From positions 186,001 through 250,000 of the forward strand of contig NZ_JABCQO010000002.1 in the NCBI RefSeq assembly GCF_015244675.1: a DNA stretch of 64,000 nucleotides, given 5' to 3'. Made by a program: the position numbers and the translations under genes. Of this stretch, positions 45,037 to 55,937 are shown in pieces. Position 1 is the stretch's first letter. Each line of letters begins with the position of its first letter. This stretch comes from Gluconobacter cerevisiae (lineage in GTDB: Bacteria > Pseudomonadota > Alphaproteobacteria > Acetobacterales > Acetobacteraceae). The notes beneath the pieces are model-generated. The model searched no databases and was not told the origin of the DNA. It was given only the letters and a program-made list of their open reading frames with translations.

Positions 45037-47040
45037 ATGTTTTCCCGAAAGACCCCTTTCCGCTCGCGGATACGCCAGAAACGTCAGGCTGAGCCTGTGC
45101 GTTCGGGGCGTGGCGTTTTCACGCGCCGCGCTCTGCTGGTCATGGCCGTGCAGGCTGGGGTTCTGGGTGTGCTCGGGCGGCGGCTGTATAACCTTCAGGT
45201 CGTGGATGGCGGCCATCTGCGCCAGCTTGCTGAACGCAACCGCACCAGCAAACGCCTCCTCGCCCCGGCCCGGGGGACGGTCCATGATCGTTTCGGTGTG
45301 GCGCTTGCAGACAACAAAGTGAGCTGGCGCGCGCTTCTGATGCCGGAAGAGACGACGGACATCCCGGCCGTCATCGAACGTTTCTCCCAGATCGTACCGC
45401 TGGATGAGCATGACCGCGCGCGTATCGAGCGCGATCTGCGACACGTCCACAAATACGTTCCCGTCACGCTGCATGAATTTCTGTCCTGGGACGACATGGC
45501 TCGGATCGAACTCAACGCGCCTTCTCTGCCGGGTGTGCTGGTCGATGTCGGTTCGACGCGGCTTTATCCGTTCAAGGGGCTGACCGCCCATATCGTGGGC
45601 TATGTCGCGCCTCCAAACGAAGAGGATGTGGCGAAGGACACGACACTCTCCCTGCCCGGAATGCGCGTGGGTCGTGCCGGGATCGAGCAGACGCAGGAGG
45701 CCTCCCTGCGTGGCGAACCGGGCTCTGTGGAGATGGAAGTCAACGCCGTCGGGCGCGTCATTGGCGAGATCGATCGCGTGGAAGGGCAGCAGGGCGAGGA
45801 CGTGCGCCTGACGCTGGATTCTGTCCTGCAACAGCAGGTGCTCGGTCGTCTCGCAGACCGTGTGGCGAGTGCGGTCGTCATGGACTGTCGGAACGGCGAG
45901 GTGATGGCAATGGTCAGCAGACCGTCTTTCGACCCGTCACTATTCGATTCCGGCGTCAGCCATGCGCAGTGGAACGAATGGGCAAGCGACCCGCGCACGC
46001 CTCTGGTGGATAAGGCCGTGTCGGGCCTTTACCCGCCCGGCTCGACCTTCAAGCCTGCCGTGGCGCTCGCAGCCCTCAAATCCGGTTCCGTCACGGCACA
46101 GGACCGTTTTAATTGCCCCGGATATTACGATCTTGGTGGCGTGCGCTTTCATTGCTGGAACCGCTGGGGCCACGGCATGATCAATATGCACGAGGGTCTG
46201 AAATATTCCTGCGACGTCTATTTTTATGAAGTGGCCCGTCGTTGTGGCATGGACCCGATCAAGGCGGTTGGCAACACGATGGGTCTGGGCGTTAGGCCGG
46301 ATATAGAACTGCCGCATGTTCGTTCCGGTGTGATCCCGACGCCCGAATGGCGGCAGAAGCACGGCTTTCACTGGAATGGTGGCGATACGGTCAATGCGGG
46401 CATCGGGCAAGGCTTCGTGCAGGTCACGCCGCTGGAGCTTGCGACCTATACCTCCCGCATCGCTTCGGGCCGAAACGTTCAGCCCCATCTGTTACGGGCG
46501 ACCAACGACCAGCTTTCTGCCATGGCATCGGACGAGGCGGTGCCAAAGGTCGATCTTCCAGCGGAGTTTCTGGATGTCGTGCGCGGCGGCATGTTTGCTG
46601 TCGTCAACGAACCGCATGGTACTGCTCCCAAGGCACGGCTGGACCTGCCGGGCATTCAAATGGCCGGAAAGACGGGCTCGGCGCAGGTCCGGCGCGTGTC
46701 GCGGGCACTGCGTGAATCCGGGCACTTCAACTCCATGAACCTGCCGTGGGAATACCGCCCCCATGCGCTGTTCATCTGCTTTGCGCCCTACGATAATCCG
46801 AAATATGCCGTCGCAGTGGTGGTGGAGCATGGCAATGCAGGCGCGGACGAAGCCGCTCCGCTTGCCAAACTCATCATGACCGATACCTTGCTACGCGATC
46901 CGGCCAGCGATGTTCGACCTACCGCTCCGCAACCGCCTGCGGAGGCACAAACGCCGTCTGTCCCTGCTGAAGCCAACGCTTCTGCTCCCACGGACACTCC
47001 CGTTGTAGACGATCAGCCGGAGCGGGGAGCAACGCCATGA
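45037..47040 (+). CDS. mrdA: Penicillin-binding protein 2 (elongasome transpeptidase)
   Basis: The 667-residue product has one N-terminal membrane segment (LVMAVQAGVLGVLGRRLYNLQVV), a dimerisation domain and a transpeptidase domain. The active serine lies in PPGSTFKPAVALAAL near residue 335 (SxxK), the second motif is SCD in KYSCDVYFYEVARR near 390, and the third is KTGSAQV near 545. PBP2 crosslinks new wall in the cylindrical part of the cell with RodA. A Pro/Ala-rich tail of about 45 residues ends the protein. The stop overlaps the rodA start (ATGA). Confidence 0.95.
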   Translation: MFSRKTPFRSRIRQKRQAEPVRSGRGVFTRRALLVMAVQAGVLGVLGRRLYNLQVVDGGHLRQLAERNRTSKRLLAPARGTVHDRFGVALADNKVSWRALLMPEETTDIPAVIERFSQIVPLDEHDRARIERDLRHVHKYVPVTLHEFLSWDDMARIELNAPSLPGVLVDVGSTRLYPFKGLTAHIVGYVAPPNEEDVAKDTTLSLPGMRVGRAGIEQTQEASLRGEPGSVEMEVNAVGRVIGEIDRVEGQQGEDVRLTLDSVLQQQVLGRLADRVASAVVMDCRNGEVMAMVSRPSFDPSLFDSGVSHAQWNEWASDPRTPLVDKAVSGLYPPGSTFKPAVALAALKSGSVTAQDRFNCPGYYDLGGVRFHCWNRWGHGMINMHEGLKYSCDVYFYEVARRCGMDPIKAVGNTMGLGVRPDIELPHVRSGVIPTPEWRQKHGFHWNGGDTVNAGIGQGFVQVTPLELATYTSRIASGRNVQPHLLRATNDQLSAMASDEAVPKVDLPAEFLDVVRGGMFAVVNEPHGTAPKARLDLPGIQMAGKTGSAQVRRVSRALRESGHFNSMNLPWEYRPHALFICFAPYDNPKYAVAVVVEHGNAGADEAAPLAKLIMTDTLLRDPASDVRPTAPQPPAEAQTPSVPAEANASAPTDTPVVDDQPERGATP

Positions 47041-48224
47041 AACGCAACAGCCTGAACACATTCGGCTTTCTCAAATCCGACCGCCGCCTTTTGCGCGCGG
47101 AGCCTGATTTCAGGCCAATGGCGCGCCTGCTACAGGTCAACTGGCTGTATGTTCTGCTGGTCTGTGTGCTGGCGGGTGTAGGCTATATCGCGCTCTATTC
47201 CGCGGGCGGTGGCTCGGCCAAACCGTTTGCCGGACCACAGATGGTGAGGTTCGGCTTTGGTCTTGTCATGATGATTGCCGTTTCGCTTGTCAGTCCGCGC
47301 GTTCTGCGGATGGCGGCGGTTCCGATCTATCTGTTATCGATCACGCTCCTCGCCCTTGTGCTTCGGATGGGACATGTGGGGAAAGGGGCTGAGCGCTGGA
47401 TCAATCTGGCGGGGATGCAGTTCCAGCCTTCCGAATTCGCCAAAATCGGCCTCGTCCTGATGCTGGCGACATGGTTTCACCGCATCGGCAACGAGCGGAT
47501 GGGCAACCCTCTGCGCCTGATCCCGCCTGCGCTCCTGACATTGCTGCCGGTCCTGCTGGTGCTCAAGGAGCCCAACCTTGGAACGGCCACCATCATCGGC
47601 GTCATCGGGGCAACGCTGTTCTTCGCGGCCGGAATGCGGCTGTGGCAGATCCTGCTGCTCGTGGCCCCGCTCCCATTTATGGGAAAGCTGATTTACAGCC
47701 ATCTGCACGACTATCAGAAGGCCCGGATCGACACCTTTCTGCACCCCGAGCATGATCCGCTCGGCGCGGGTTACAACATCATCCAGTCCAAAATCGCCCT
47801 TGGTTCGGGCGGCATGTGGGGTGAAGGATACCTGCACGGCAGTCAGGGACAGCTGAACTTTCTGCCGGAAAAACAGACGGACTTCATCTTCACCATGATC
47901 GGGGAAGAATGGGGCTTCGTCGGCGGGGTTGCCGTCATCACGCTGCTTGGAACGCTCGTCATGGGCGGGATGCTCATTGCGATCCGCAGTCGCAACCAGT
48001 TCGGGCGGCTGCTGGGTCTGGGCATTGCGATGGATTTTTTCCTGTACTGCGCCGTGAACCTGTCGATGGTTATGGGCGCAATCCCGGTCGGCGGTGTGCC
48101 GCTACCGCTGATTTCCTATGGTGGCTCGGCGATGCTGACGATGATGTTCGGCTTTGGCCTGCTCATGTCCGCCTGGGTACATCGGAACGAGCGCGATCCG
48201 GGTCAGGAAGACGATGAGGACTGA
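47037..48224 (+). CDS. rodA: Rod shape-determining protein RodA (SEDS glycosyltransferase)
   Basis: The 395-residue product is a polytopic SEDS protein with about ten membrane segments. KGAERWINLAGMQFQPSEFAKIGLVLMLA near residue 115 and GSGGMWGEGYLHGSQGQLNFLPEKQTDFIFTMIGEEWGF near 255 contain the SEDS-conserved residues, and GGVPLPLISYGGSAM near 350 is the C-terminal signature. It polymerises glycan strands with PBP2. It is coupled to mrdA by a 4-bp overlap and ends the mre-mrd cluster. Confidence 0.96.
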   Translation: MKRNSLNTFGFLKSDRRLLRAEPDFRPMARLLQVNWLYVLLVCVLAGVGYIALYSAGGGSAKPFAGPQMVRFGFGLVMMIAVSLVSPRVLRMAAVPIYLLSITLLALVLRMGHVGKGAERWINLAGMQFQPSEFAKIGLVLMLATWFHRIGNERMGNPLRLIPPALLTLLPVLLVLKEPNLGTATIIGVIGATLFFAAGMRLWQILLLVAPLPFMGKLIYSHLHDYQKARIDTFLHPEHDPLGAGYNIIQSKIALGSGGMWGEGYLHGSQGQLNFLPEKQTDFIFTMIGEEWGFVGGVAVITLLGTLVMGGMLIAIRSRNQFGRLLGLGIAMDFFLYCAVNLSMVMGAIPVGGVPLPLISYGGSAMLTMMFGFGLLMSAWVHRNERDPGQEDDED

Positions 48225-48333
48225 GTATCTGCGCTGTCGGATCTCTGCGCGAAAGCTGCAGAATTCGAATACGACATCCAGCCTTAAATGCTGACAAAAC
48301 GGCTGCGGTGGATTGGGATGACAGAAAGGGAAA

Positions 48334-48357
48334 CCGAAGGGCGTTCACGCCCTTCGG
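48334..48357 (-). terminator. Hairpin terminator downstream of glyS
   Basis: CCGAAGGGCG (48334-48343) and CGCCCTTCGG (48348-48357) form a perfect 10-bp stem with a TTCA loop. On the minus strand it is followed by TTTCCCTTTC, so it mainly serves glyS; it lacks a T run in the rodA direction. Confidence 0.75.
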
Positions 48358-48367
48358 TCCCTGAGGA

Positions 48368-50422
48368 TCAGCCCTCGATCTGGCCGAAATCGGCGATCAG
48401 GGCTGTTGTCTGGCGGAAGCGGGACAGCAGTTTGAGGCGATTGGCCCGCACCTCCGCCTCCGGCGCATTGACCGTCACAGCTTCGAAGAAGCGGTCAAGC
48501 GTCGGGCGCAGGGCAGCGATCGCCTGCATCGCATCAGTAAAACGCTCGTCCTTCAGGGCTGTTTCGATCGTGGGAACGGCCTGATCCAGACCAGTGGCCA
48601 GAGCGCGTTCCTCGTCCTGCGTATAAAGGGCCGGATTGGGCGCGCCAGTATGCGGGCCGTCCTTTTTATCCTCGATACGCAGGATGTTGGCGGCGCGCTT
48701 GGCGGCGGCGAGCAGGTTGCGTCCGTCTTCCGTCTGGATCATGTCTGACAGAGCGGAGGTCCGGGCCAGAAGCCGGACCAAATCGCCGTCCAGACCGTGC
48801 GTCAGGATGGCCGCAAGAACGTCATGCCGTTCGCCCTCGCTGCGAAGCTGCACGCGCAGACGCTCGGCCATGAAGTCCGGCAGCTTGGCCAGTTCGCCTT
48901 CTGCACGTCCGTTCGCCGCCTGTGCGAACAGTGCCGTTAGATTCAGACGCAGCCCGTTGTCACGGATCGTGCGGATAACGCCGAGGGCGGCACGGCGCAG
49001 CGCATACGGATCGCCCGAACCGCTCGGCAGTTCGCCAATGGCAAAGAACCCGGCCAGCAGATCCAGCCGGTCCGCGAGGGCAACGGCAATCGAAACCGGT
49101 GCTTTTGCAGTATCGTCGGATTGTCCGCGAGGCAGATAATGCTCGGCCACGGCGCGGGAGACGGCCTCGTCTTCGCCATCATGCGCTGCATAATAGCCGC
49201 CCATGACGCCCTGAAGTTCCGGAAACTCACCAACCATCCCGGTCGTCAGATCCGCTTTGGCCAGCAGTCCCGCACGTTCGGCCTGTGCGATCTGCGCGCC
49301 GTCCAGTCCCATGGCCTGCGCCACGGTGCCCGCGAGCTTCGAAATCCGCTCGGCGCGTTCAGCCTGCGTTCCCAGCTTTGCATGGAACGTGACCGCCGCC
49401 AGCGCCGGAACCCGGTCGGCAAGCTTCGTTTTCCGGTCCAGATCCCAGAAATGCCGCGCATCGGCAAAACGGGCGCGGAGCACGCGCTCATTGCCCGCCG
49501 TGGTCAGTTTGCCACCATCCTTGAACGGCAGATTGCCAATGAAGGCGAAATACGGCGCGGCTTTCCCATCCGGATTGCGGAGCGCAAAATAGCGCTGGTT
49601 GATCCGCATGGAGACCTGCATCACTTCGGCAGGCAGATCCATGAACGCAGCGTCAATTTTGCCCAGAAGCGGCAACGGATATTCGACCAGTCCGCAGACC
49701 TCATCGACCAGACCGTCATCCTGCACGACCGTAATGCCATGCTGCTCCGCCAGACGCGCCACGCCGGTGCGGACCATGTCGCGGCGGCTGTCCATGTCCA
49801 CGATGACCGAGCGCGTTTCAAGCTCATCCTGCCACTGCGACGCGGACAGGATTTCGAACGCGCCGGGTGCAAGGAAGCGATGGCCTTCGGAGAGGTTGGA
49901 GGCCTTCAGCCCATGCGCGTCATCCCCGTCACGAACGAGAGCGAACGGCACGACATGCCCGTCCAGCAGGCATGCGATCCGACGCAGCGGGCGGACCCAT
50001 GTGAAGTTCGATCCCGCACCCCAGCGCATGGATTTGGGCCAAGGGAACTTCCACAGCAGATCCGGCACGACTTCGGCCACGCGGCTTTCCGCGCTTACTG
50101 GATCGAGCGATTTGTTCAGAACCCAGAAGCCGTTCTCCAGCGTCAGATCAGCCGGGGTCACGCCATGCTTGCGCGTGAAGCCTTCCAGAGCCTTTTCCGG
50201 AGCCCCCTCACGCGGGCCGCGTTCGGACACCCTGCGAGCCGGGATTTCGGCATCGATGTTCAGAACCGCCGCGATGCGTCGGGCCCCGAAGAACGTCCGC
50301 AGATCACGCGGATTCAGGCCGTCAAGCGCCTTGGTCAGCAACGATCCCAGATCGTCCGCCGCGCGGGCCTGCATGCCGGAGGGGATTTCCTCGCTGAACA
50401 GTTCGAGAAAGAGTTCAGCCAT
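48368..50422 (-). CDS. glyS: Glycyl-tRNA synthetase beta subunit
   Basis: The 684-residue product starts [18 protein letters not shown], the typical GlyS N-terminus, and contains [19 protein letters not shown] near residue 285, [18 protein letters not shown] near 322 and [14 protein letters not shown] near 488. It pairs with the alpha subunit to charge tRNA-Gly (alpha2beta2 type). ATG 50422 was chosen because it overlaps the glyQ stop by 8 bp, indicating coupling. An open frame to 50476 lies in glyQ. The terminator at 48334-48357 follows. Confidence 0.95.
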   Translation of the reverse strand: MAELFLELFSEEIPSGMQARAADDLGSLLTKALDGLNPRDLRTFFGARRIAAVLNIDAEIPARRVSERGPREGAPEKALEGFTRKHGVTPADLTLENGFWVLNKSLDPVSAESRVAEVVPDLLWKFPWPKSMRWGAGSNFTWVRPLRRIACLLDGHVVPFALVRDGDDAHGLKASNLSEGHRFLAPGAFEILSASQWQDELETRSVIVDMDSRRDMVRTGVARLAEQHGITVVQDDGLVDEVCGLVEYPLPLLGKIDAAFMDLPAEVMQVSMRINQRYFALRNPDGKAAPYFAFIGNLPFKDGGKLTTAGNERVLRARFADARHFWDLDRKTKLADRVPALAAVTFHAKLGTQAERAERISKLAGTVAQAMGLDGAQIAQAERAGLLAKADLTTGMVGEFPELQGVMGGYYAAHDGEDEAVSRAVAEHYLPRGQSDDTAKAPVSIAVALADRLDLLAGFFAIGELPSGSGDPYALRRAALGVIRTIRDNGLRLNLTALFAQAANGRAEGELAKLPDFMAERLRVQLRSEGERHDVLAAILTHGLDGDLVRLLARTSALSDMIQTEDGRNLLAAAKRAANILRIEDKKDGPHTGAPNPALYTQDEERALATGLDQAVPTIETALKDERFTDAMQAIAALRPTLDRFFEAVTVNAPEAEVRANRLKLLSRFRQTTALIADFGQIEG

Positions 50423-51290
50423 GGGACGTCTCCTCACCGGCGAGCCATGCGTCGCAGGCGGCTTTGGCAAGCGCACGGACGCGCCCGATATAGGAGGCGC
50501 GCTCGGACACGGAAATCACGCCGCGTGCATCCAGAAGATTGAACAGATGCGAGGCCTTGAGGCACTGGTCATAAGCGGGCTGGGCCACGCCAGCCTCGGA
50601 CAGACGCATGGACTCGCGTTCGGCATCATTGAAATGGGTCAGCAGCATCTGTGTGTCGGCAAGCTCGAAATTATGGCGCGAATAATCCTGCTCGGCGCGT
50701 AGGAACACATCGCCATAAGTCAGGCCACGGCCATTGAAATCGAGATCGTAAACGTTCTCGACGCCCTGCACATACATCGCCAGACGCTCAAGCCCGTAGG
50801 TCAGCTCCGTGGACGGCATGACGGTCGGAATACCGCCAACCTGCTGGAAATACGTGAACTGCGAGACTTCCATCCCGTCACACCAGACTTCCCAGCCCAG
50901 TCCCCACGCGCCGATGGTCGGGTTTTCCCAGTCATCCTCGACGAATCGGATATCGTGCAGTTCGGGGTCGATCCCGATGGCGCGATAGCTGGCGAGCAGA
51001 AGCTGCTGGCTATCCTCCGGCGTCGGCTTGAGCAGCACCTGATACTGGTAATAGTGCTGAAGACGGTTCGGGTTCTCGCCATAACGGCCATCCGACGGAC
51101 GGCGGCAGGGCTGCACATAGGCCGCAGCCCACGGCTTGGGACCGAGTGCGCGGAGCGTGGTGTGAGGGGAGAGCGTTCCCGCTCCGAGTTCGGTATCGTA
51201 GGGCTGCAGAATGGCACAGCCTTTCTCGGACCAGAATTGATGAAGGCGCAGGATCAGGTCCTGAAAACAGAGCGGCCGGGTCGCAGACAA
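50415..51290 (-). CDS. glyQ: Glycyl-tRNA synthetase alpha subunit
   Basis: The 291-residue product contains the class II core: [30 protein letters not shown] near residue 10, [19 protein letters not shown] and [35 protein letters not shown]. Usual length is 290-300. No ATG fits; TTG 51290 ([10 protein letters not shown]) is preferred because CGGAG lies about 10 bases upstream and the product length matches. An open frame continuing to 51575 is not expected to be coding. It is divergent from the DUF2076 gene. Confidence 0.93.
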   Translation of the reverse strand: MSATRPLCFQDLILRLHQFWSEKGCAILQPYDTELGAGTLSPHTTLRALGPKPWAAAYVQPCRRPSDGRYGENPNRLQHYYQYQVLLKPTPEDSQQLLLASYRAIGIDPELHDIRFVEDDWENPTIGAWGLGWEVWCDGMEVSQFTYFQQVGGIPTVMPSTELTYGLERLAMYVQGVENVYDLDFNGRGLTYGDVFLRAEQDYSRHNFELADTQMLLTHFNDAERESMRLSEAGVAQPAYDQCLKASHLFNLLDARGVISVSERASYIGRVRALAKAACDAWLAGEETSHG

Positions 51291-51444
51291 TTCGATAGGC
51301 TCCGGTTGGCAGAAATCGGCCCCCACCTTACAGGCACAGGCCGTGAACCGGAAGGGAGCCTCCTGCGGTTGATCTTGTAGACTGGCCGTGGCTGCATCAT
51401 ATGATCGAGGCTCAGCAATTTCTTCATCTGGAAGGATGATGACG

Positions 51445-52218
51445 ATGAACAACGAAGAACGCGATCTGATCGCCCGTTTCGTCGCCCGTGTCGGGGGAGG
51501 GCCGCAGGTCACGGGACCCGGCCAGCCACCGGCCACCCCCCTGCCGCCCGTCGATCCTGAAGCGGACCGCTTCATCGCCGAGAACTTCCAGCAGTACCCG
51601 GAAGCCCGCTACCGCGTCACCCAGATGGCCGTGGTGCAGGAAGCAGCGCTTGCACAGGCGCAGAACCGCATTCGCCAGCTCGAATTCCAGCTCCAGCAGA
51701 CCCAGCAGCAGCTTGCACAGGCGCAGCAGTCGGGAGGTGGTAAACCGGGTGGGCTTTTCGGTGGCCTTTTCAGTGGCGGTAATCGTCCGCAGCAATCGGT
51801 CCCCCCGCCGGGCTGGGGCGCGCAACAGGCCGCACCTCCGCCGAATTTCATGCCGCAGCAGCAATACGCCTACCCGCCGGGCTACCAGCCGGGCATGTTC
51901 CAGCGCGGCGGCTCGGGCTTTCTGGGCTCGGCCCTGACGACGGCTGCGGGTGTTGCTGGTGGTATGATGGCTGCCAACGCGCTTGAAGGCCTGTTTTCCG
52001 ACCATCACAGCGGCGGCGGTGATGCAGCCGGTGGCTGGGGTACGGGCGGCGACACCATCATCAACAATTATGGCAGTGACGCTTCGAGCGCAGACCCCTT
52101 CGGCGGTTCGGGCACCGATGCCGGTAACTTCTCCAACTCCGATTTCGGCGGTGGCGATTCCGGTGGCGGAGACTTCGGCGGCGGTGATGGCGGCGGCGGA
52201 TTCGACGACATGTTCTGA
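51445..52218 (+). CDS. DUF2076 domain protein
   Basis: The 257-residue product starts [18 protein letters not shown], the DUF2076 opening, has a helical, Gln-rich middle ([18 protein letters not shown]) and a Gly/Pro/Gln-rich segment, a hydrophobic stretch ([27 protein letters not shown] near residue 160), then a tail of Gly, Asp and Ser. Members have been described as periplasmic or membrane-associated proteins of unclear role. ATG 51445 was preferred over 51436 because GGAAGG lies 9 bases upstream. A terminator follows at 52251-52285. Confidence 0.82.
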   Translation: MNNEERDLIARFVARVGGGPQVTGPGQPPATPLPPVDPEADRFIAENFQQYPEARYRVTQMAVVQEAALAQAQNRIRQLEFQLQQTQQQLAQAQQSGGGKPGGLFGGLFSGGNRPQQSVPPPGWGAQQAAPPPNFMPQQQYAYPPGYQPGMFQRGGSGFLGSALTTAAGVAGGMMAANALEGLFSDHHSGGGDAAGGWGTGGDTIINNYGSDASSADPFGGSGTDAGNFSNSDFGGGDSGGGDFGGGDGGGGFDDMF

Positions 52219-52250
52219 TCCTGTCTCTCTCAGACAGTGAGTTCTCAAAA

Positions 52251-52285
52251 ACCCGTCTGGGCCATCGTGTCCGGGCGGGTTTTTT
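52251..52285 (+). terminator. Terminator after the DUF2076 gene
   Basis: ACCCGTCTGG (52251-52260) pairs with CCGGGCGGGT (52271-52280), with two G-U pairs, followed by six T residues. It ends the DUF2076 transcript before the Rieske-reductase gene. Confidence 0.85.
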
Positions 52286-52362
52286 GATGTTTGCCAACCC
52301 GGCGCCTTATGCTGCGTTCGCTCTCATGACTGACCTCTTTCCCGATCGGGAGGCCCCATCCG

Positions 52363-53934
52363 ATGTCCCACTCCGCTCCGAATGCCGATTTCCGCGATCT
52401 TTCTGCCTTCGATGCGCTGGAAGACGGCAAAATTACACCGTTTTCGCTGGACGGAGCGCCAGTCGTCCTCATCCGCGATGGTGAAAAAATTCACGCTTTC
52501 GCGGGAAAATGCCCCCACAAAGAGGCACCGCTGGAACAGGGGGCGTTCTGCCGGACCGAAAAAGGCACCGTGCTGGTCTGCCCCTGGCACAAGGCAGTTT
52601 TTGACGCGACGGATGGAAGCCTCGTCGAACCGCTGGCCCTCGATCCCCTGCCGCGTTACCCCGCCCAGATTGTCGATGGACGCGTTCTGGTCGGGCTGAA
52701 ACCAATGCAGCGTGTCGCGCCCGCGAAACGACAGGAAGGCGACAGCGTCCTGCTTCTCGGAGCGGGGGCCGCAGCCGTCAGCGCGGCAGTGACGCTCCGG
52801 GCGGAAGGTTTTGCGGGCACGATTACAATGGTCAGCGAGGAAAAGGATCTTCCCTATGACCGCACGGCCCTGAGCAAGACCGTCCTCGTCAGCGAATCCG
52901 AAAAAGCCCATGCGCCCCCGGTTCGGGAAGAAGAATTTTATACCGAGCGCGACATCACGCGCATCCGCGGCCATGTGGCACAGTTCGACCCGCAGACCCG
53001 CACCGCAACCTTGCAGGACGGGACAAAACTGACAGCCGATCACGTCCTGATCGCCACGGGAGCCGTCACCAAAAAGCCGGATATTCCGGGCGTGGACATG
53101 AAGGGCGTCTATACGCTGCATCGCGAAGCGGATGCCGAGCGGATTGCCGCCATTCTCGACCCCGATCTGGCGGCCACGATCGTCGGTGCAGGGTTCATCG
53201 GTCTGGAAGCCGCGTCTTCCCTGCGTCAGCGCGGGGTCGGGGTAACGATTGTTTCCGATAACGAAATCCCGATGGAAAAACAGTTCGGGCGCGAAATAGG
53301 CATTCGTCTGCGCCAGTTGCATGAAGAAAACGGTGTGGCGTTCGTCTCGGATGCGCGGGTGACGAAGATCTATGCCAATGAGAGCGACGGCGGGACGGCG
53401 TCAGGCGTGGAACTGGATGATGGAACCCGGCTACCCGCCGCTTTTGTGCTGCTCGGCGTCGGGGTCATCCCGGCCACGGATTATGTTCTGGGGCTGGAGC
53501 GCGACAAAAGCGGTGCGATTGTTGTGAACGGTCAGATGCGCGTGACGCGGGGCGATAATGTCGGAGCCTATCCCGGCGTCTATGCGGCCGGGGATGCCTC
53601 CGCCGTCTTTCATGATGGTGCGCCACGGCGAATCGAACACTGGCGTCATGCCGAGGTACAGGGGCGGATCGCGGCTCTTGCGATGATGGGGCACGATACC
53701 CCGAACGTTCCGATGCCGTGGTTCTGGACGCAGCAATTCGGTAAGAAAATCGAGCTTCTGGGCTGGGGCGAGAGCTTCGACAATGTGGCGCTGGAAGGCG
53801 ATATTCGCGGTTTCAGGTTCCTTGCGACCTATCTAAAAGATGGCAAACCCATCGCACTGGCCGGAGCAGGACATGCCGCCGACATGGCGCGGGCTGCAGT
53901 CGATTTTGATGGTTTCATGAAGGAAAAGACCTGA
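52363..53934 (+). CDS. Rieske (2Fe-2S) - FAD/NAD(P) oxidoreductase fusion (AIFM3-like)
   Basis: The 523-residue product begins with a Rieske domain (residues about 10-110): CPHKEAPL near 49 and CPWHKAVF near 70 give the two Cys-His ligand pairs. The rest is a pyridine-nucleotide disulfide oxidoreductase-type ferredoxin reductase with a FAD loop (LLLGAGAAAVSAAVTLRAEGFAG), an NAD loop (ATIVGAGFIGLEAASSLRQRG) and GVYAAGDASAVFH near 402. It probably passes electrons between NAD(P)H and a redox partner; the partner is unknown. GGGAGG about 10 bases before ATG 52363 is the ribosome site. Confidence 0.9.
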   Translation: MSHSAPNADFRDLSAFDALEDGKITPFSLDGAPVVLIRDGEKIHAFAGKCPHKEAPLEQGAFCRTEKGTVLVCPWHKAVFDATDGSLVEPLALDPLPRYPAQIVDGRVLVGLKPMQRVAPAKRQEGDSVLLLGAGAAAVSAAVTLRAEGFAGTITMVSEEKDLPYDRTALSKTVLVSESEKAHAPPVREEEFYTERDITRIRGHVAQFDPQTRTATLQDGTKLTADHVLIATGAVTKKPDIPGVDMKGVYTLHREADAERIAAILDPDLAATIVGAGFIGLEAASSLRQRGVGVTIVSDNEIPMEKQFGREIGIRLRQLHEENGVAFVSDARVTKIYANESDGGTASGVELDDGTRLPAAFVLLGVGVIPATDYVLGLERDKSGAIVVNGQMRVTRGDNVGAYPGVYAAGDASAVFHDGAPRRIEHWRHAEVQGRIAALAMMGHDTPNVPMPWFWTQQFGKKIELLGWGESFDNVALEGDIRGFRFLATYLKDGKPIALAGAGHAADMARAAVDFDGFMKEKT

Positions 53935-54027
53935 ACCCGCCCCTGAGGTCGCAGAAAACTTGACATCAGAGGGCCGTCCCGGCTTCCTGCGCCCACTTAT
54001 CCGCACAGGACGTTGAAGAGGCCCGCC

Positions 54028-55824
54028 ATGCATCCATACCGCACCCATGACTGTAGCGCCCTGCGTGAAGAGAACGCCGGGCAGACCGTCCGCCTTTCCG
54101 GCTGGGTGCACAGCAAGCGCGATCACGGCGGCCTGCTGTTCATCGATCTGCGCGACCATTACGGCGTCACGCAGATCGTCATTCCTTCGGGCACGGACCT
54201 GCTGGAAAAGGTCGAGCGTCTGCGTGTCGAGAGCGTCATCACTGTGACCGGCAAGGTCGTGGTGCGTCATGGATCGCAGCGCAACCCGAACCTGCCGACC
54301 GGCGACGTCGAAGTTCTGGCCGAGGCTCTGGACGTGCGCTCCAGCGCCGAAGTCCTGCCGTTCCAGGTCGCGGGCAACGAAAACTACCCCGAAGAACTGC
54401 GCCTGAAATACCGTTACATTGACCTGCGTCGTGACAAGATGCACCAGAACATCCTGCTCCGCAGCAAGGTCATCACGAGCCTGCGCCAGCGCATGATCGC
54501 GCAGGGCTTCACGGAGTTCCAGACGCCGATCCTGACGGCCTCGTCTCCCGAAGGCGCGCGGGACTTCCTCGTTCCCGCCCGTCTGCATCCGGGCAAGTTC
54601 TACGCACTGCCGCAGGCTCCGCAGCAGTTCAAGCAGCTCGCGATGGTTGCCGGTTTTGACCGCTACTTCCAGATTGCACCCTGCTTCCGCGACGAGGCCT
54701 CGCGCGCTGATCGTAGCCCGGGCGAGTTCTACCAGCTCGATTTCGAGATGTCGTTCGTCACGCAAGAAGACGTCTTCACGGTGCTTGAACCCGTCCTCGC
54801 GGGCGTGTTCAACGAGTTCACGCCTGAAGGCTGGAAGATCACGGACGGCGCATTCCCGCGCATTCCGTATGCCGATTCCATGCGCGACTACGGCTCCGAC
54901 AAGCCGGATCTGCGCAACCCGCTGATCATCAAGGACGTCACGGAGGCCTTCCAAGAGTCCGGTTTCGGCCTGTTTGCCAAGATCGCGGCCTCGGGTGGCC
55001 AGATCCGCGCCATTCCGGCTCCGGGGGCGGGCGACCGCCCGCGCGGCTTCTTCGACAAGCTCAACACCTGGGCGCGTGAAAGCGGTGCAGGTGGTCTGGG
55101 CTACATCATTTTCGAAGCAGAAGGCGGCAAGGGCCCGATTGCCAAGAACCTCGAAGCTGAGCGCGTCGAGAGCATCCGTGAAGCCTGTGGCCTTAAGGCC
55201 GGAGACGCCGTGTTCTTCGCCGCAGGCAAGGGGGACGAGGTCGCCAAGTTCTCCGGCGTTGTCCGCACCAAGGTCGCAACCGAACTGGACCTGATCGAGA
55301 AGAACGCGTTCCGCTTCTGCTGGGTCGTGGACTTCCCGATGTTCGAGCTGAACGAGGAAACCGGGAAGGTCGATTTCTCGCACAACCCGTTCTCCATGCC
55401 ACAGGGTGGCCTCGACGCCCTGAACACGCAGGACCCGCTGACAATCAACGCCTACCAGTACGATATCGTTTGCAACGGCGTGGAACTGTCCTCGGGCGCC
55501 ATCCGGAACCATCTGCCGGAAGTCATGCTGCGTGCGTTCGAAATCGCAGGCTACGGCCCCGAAGTCGTGGAAGAGCGCTTCGGCGGCATGCTGAACGCCT
55601 TCCGCTACGGCGCTCCGCCGCATGGTGGCGCAGCACCGGGTGTGGACCGTATCGTGATGCTGCTGGCCGATGAGCCGAACATCCGCGAAGTCATTCTCTT
55701 CCCGCTCAACCAGAGCGGCGAAGACCTGATGATGGAAGCCCCGGCTCCGGTCGAGCCCGCCCGTCTGAAGGAACTTCATCTGGCGCTCGACCTGCCGAAG
55801 CCCAAGCCGACCGCCAGCAAGTAA
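54028..55824 (+). CDS. aspS: Aspartyl-tRNA synthetase
   Basis: The 598-residue product has an N-terminal anticodon-binding OB-fold ([31 protein letters not shown]), class II motifs ([36 protein letters not shown], and [26 protein letters not shown] at the end) and a bacterial insertion domain. Length is normal for bacterial AspRS. ATG 54028 gives the typical start; a TTG at 54013 is in frame but less likely. Whether it also charges tRNA-Asn cannot be told from sequence. A strong terminator follows. Confidence 0.96.
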   Translation: MHPYRTHDCSALREENAGQTVRLSGWVHSKRDHGGLLFIDLRDHYGVTQIVIPSGTDLLEKVERLRVESVITVTGKVVVRHGSQRNPNLPTGDVEVLAEALDVRSSAEVLPFQVAGNENYPEELRLKYRYIDLRRDKMHQNILLRSKVITSLRQRMIAQGFTEFQTPILTASSPEGARDFLVPARLHPGKFYALPQAPQQFKQLAMVAGFDRYFQIAPCFRDEASRADRSPGEFYQLDFEMSFVTQEDVFTVLEPVLAGVFNEFTPEGWKITDGAFPRIPYADSMRDYGSDKPDLRNPLIIKDVTEAFQESGFGLFAKIAASGGQIRAIPAPGAGDRPRGFFDKLNTWARESGAGGLGYIIFEAEGGKGPIAKNLEAERVESIREACGLKAGDAVFFAAGKGDEVAKFSGVVRTKVATELDLIEKNAFRFCWVVDFPMFELNEETGKVDFSHNPFSMPQGGLDALNTQDPLTINAYQYDIVCNGVELSSGAIRNHLPEVMLRAFEIAGYGPEVVEERFGGMLNAFRYGAPPHGGAAPGVDRIVMLLADEPNIREVILFPLNQSGEDLMMEAPAPVEPARLKELHLALDLPKPKPTASK

Positions 55825-55855
55825 ACCTTAAGCAGCCTCATTCGCTGTTTCAAAG

Positions 55856-55890
55856 CCGGCATCTTCCATTCAGGAGATGCCGGTTTTTTT
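55856..55890 (+). terminator. Terminator after aspS
   Basis: CCGGCATCT (55856-55864) pairs perfectly with AGATGCCGG (55875-55883) and is followed by seven T residues. Confidence 0.9.
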
Positions 55891-55937
55891 ATGCTGCCTG
55901 TTTTGCTTCGTTCTTTCCAGGTGTGGTCCGCGTAGAA

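Noticed and set aside
48334-48357. Hairpin considered as a terminator for rodA
   Set aside because: On the plus strand no T run follows. The T-rich side is on the minus strand, so it was assigned to glyS.
53833-55779. 648-codon minus-strand open frame opposite aspS
   Set aside because: It is a shadow of aspartyl-tRNA synthetase, without ribosome site or family features.
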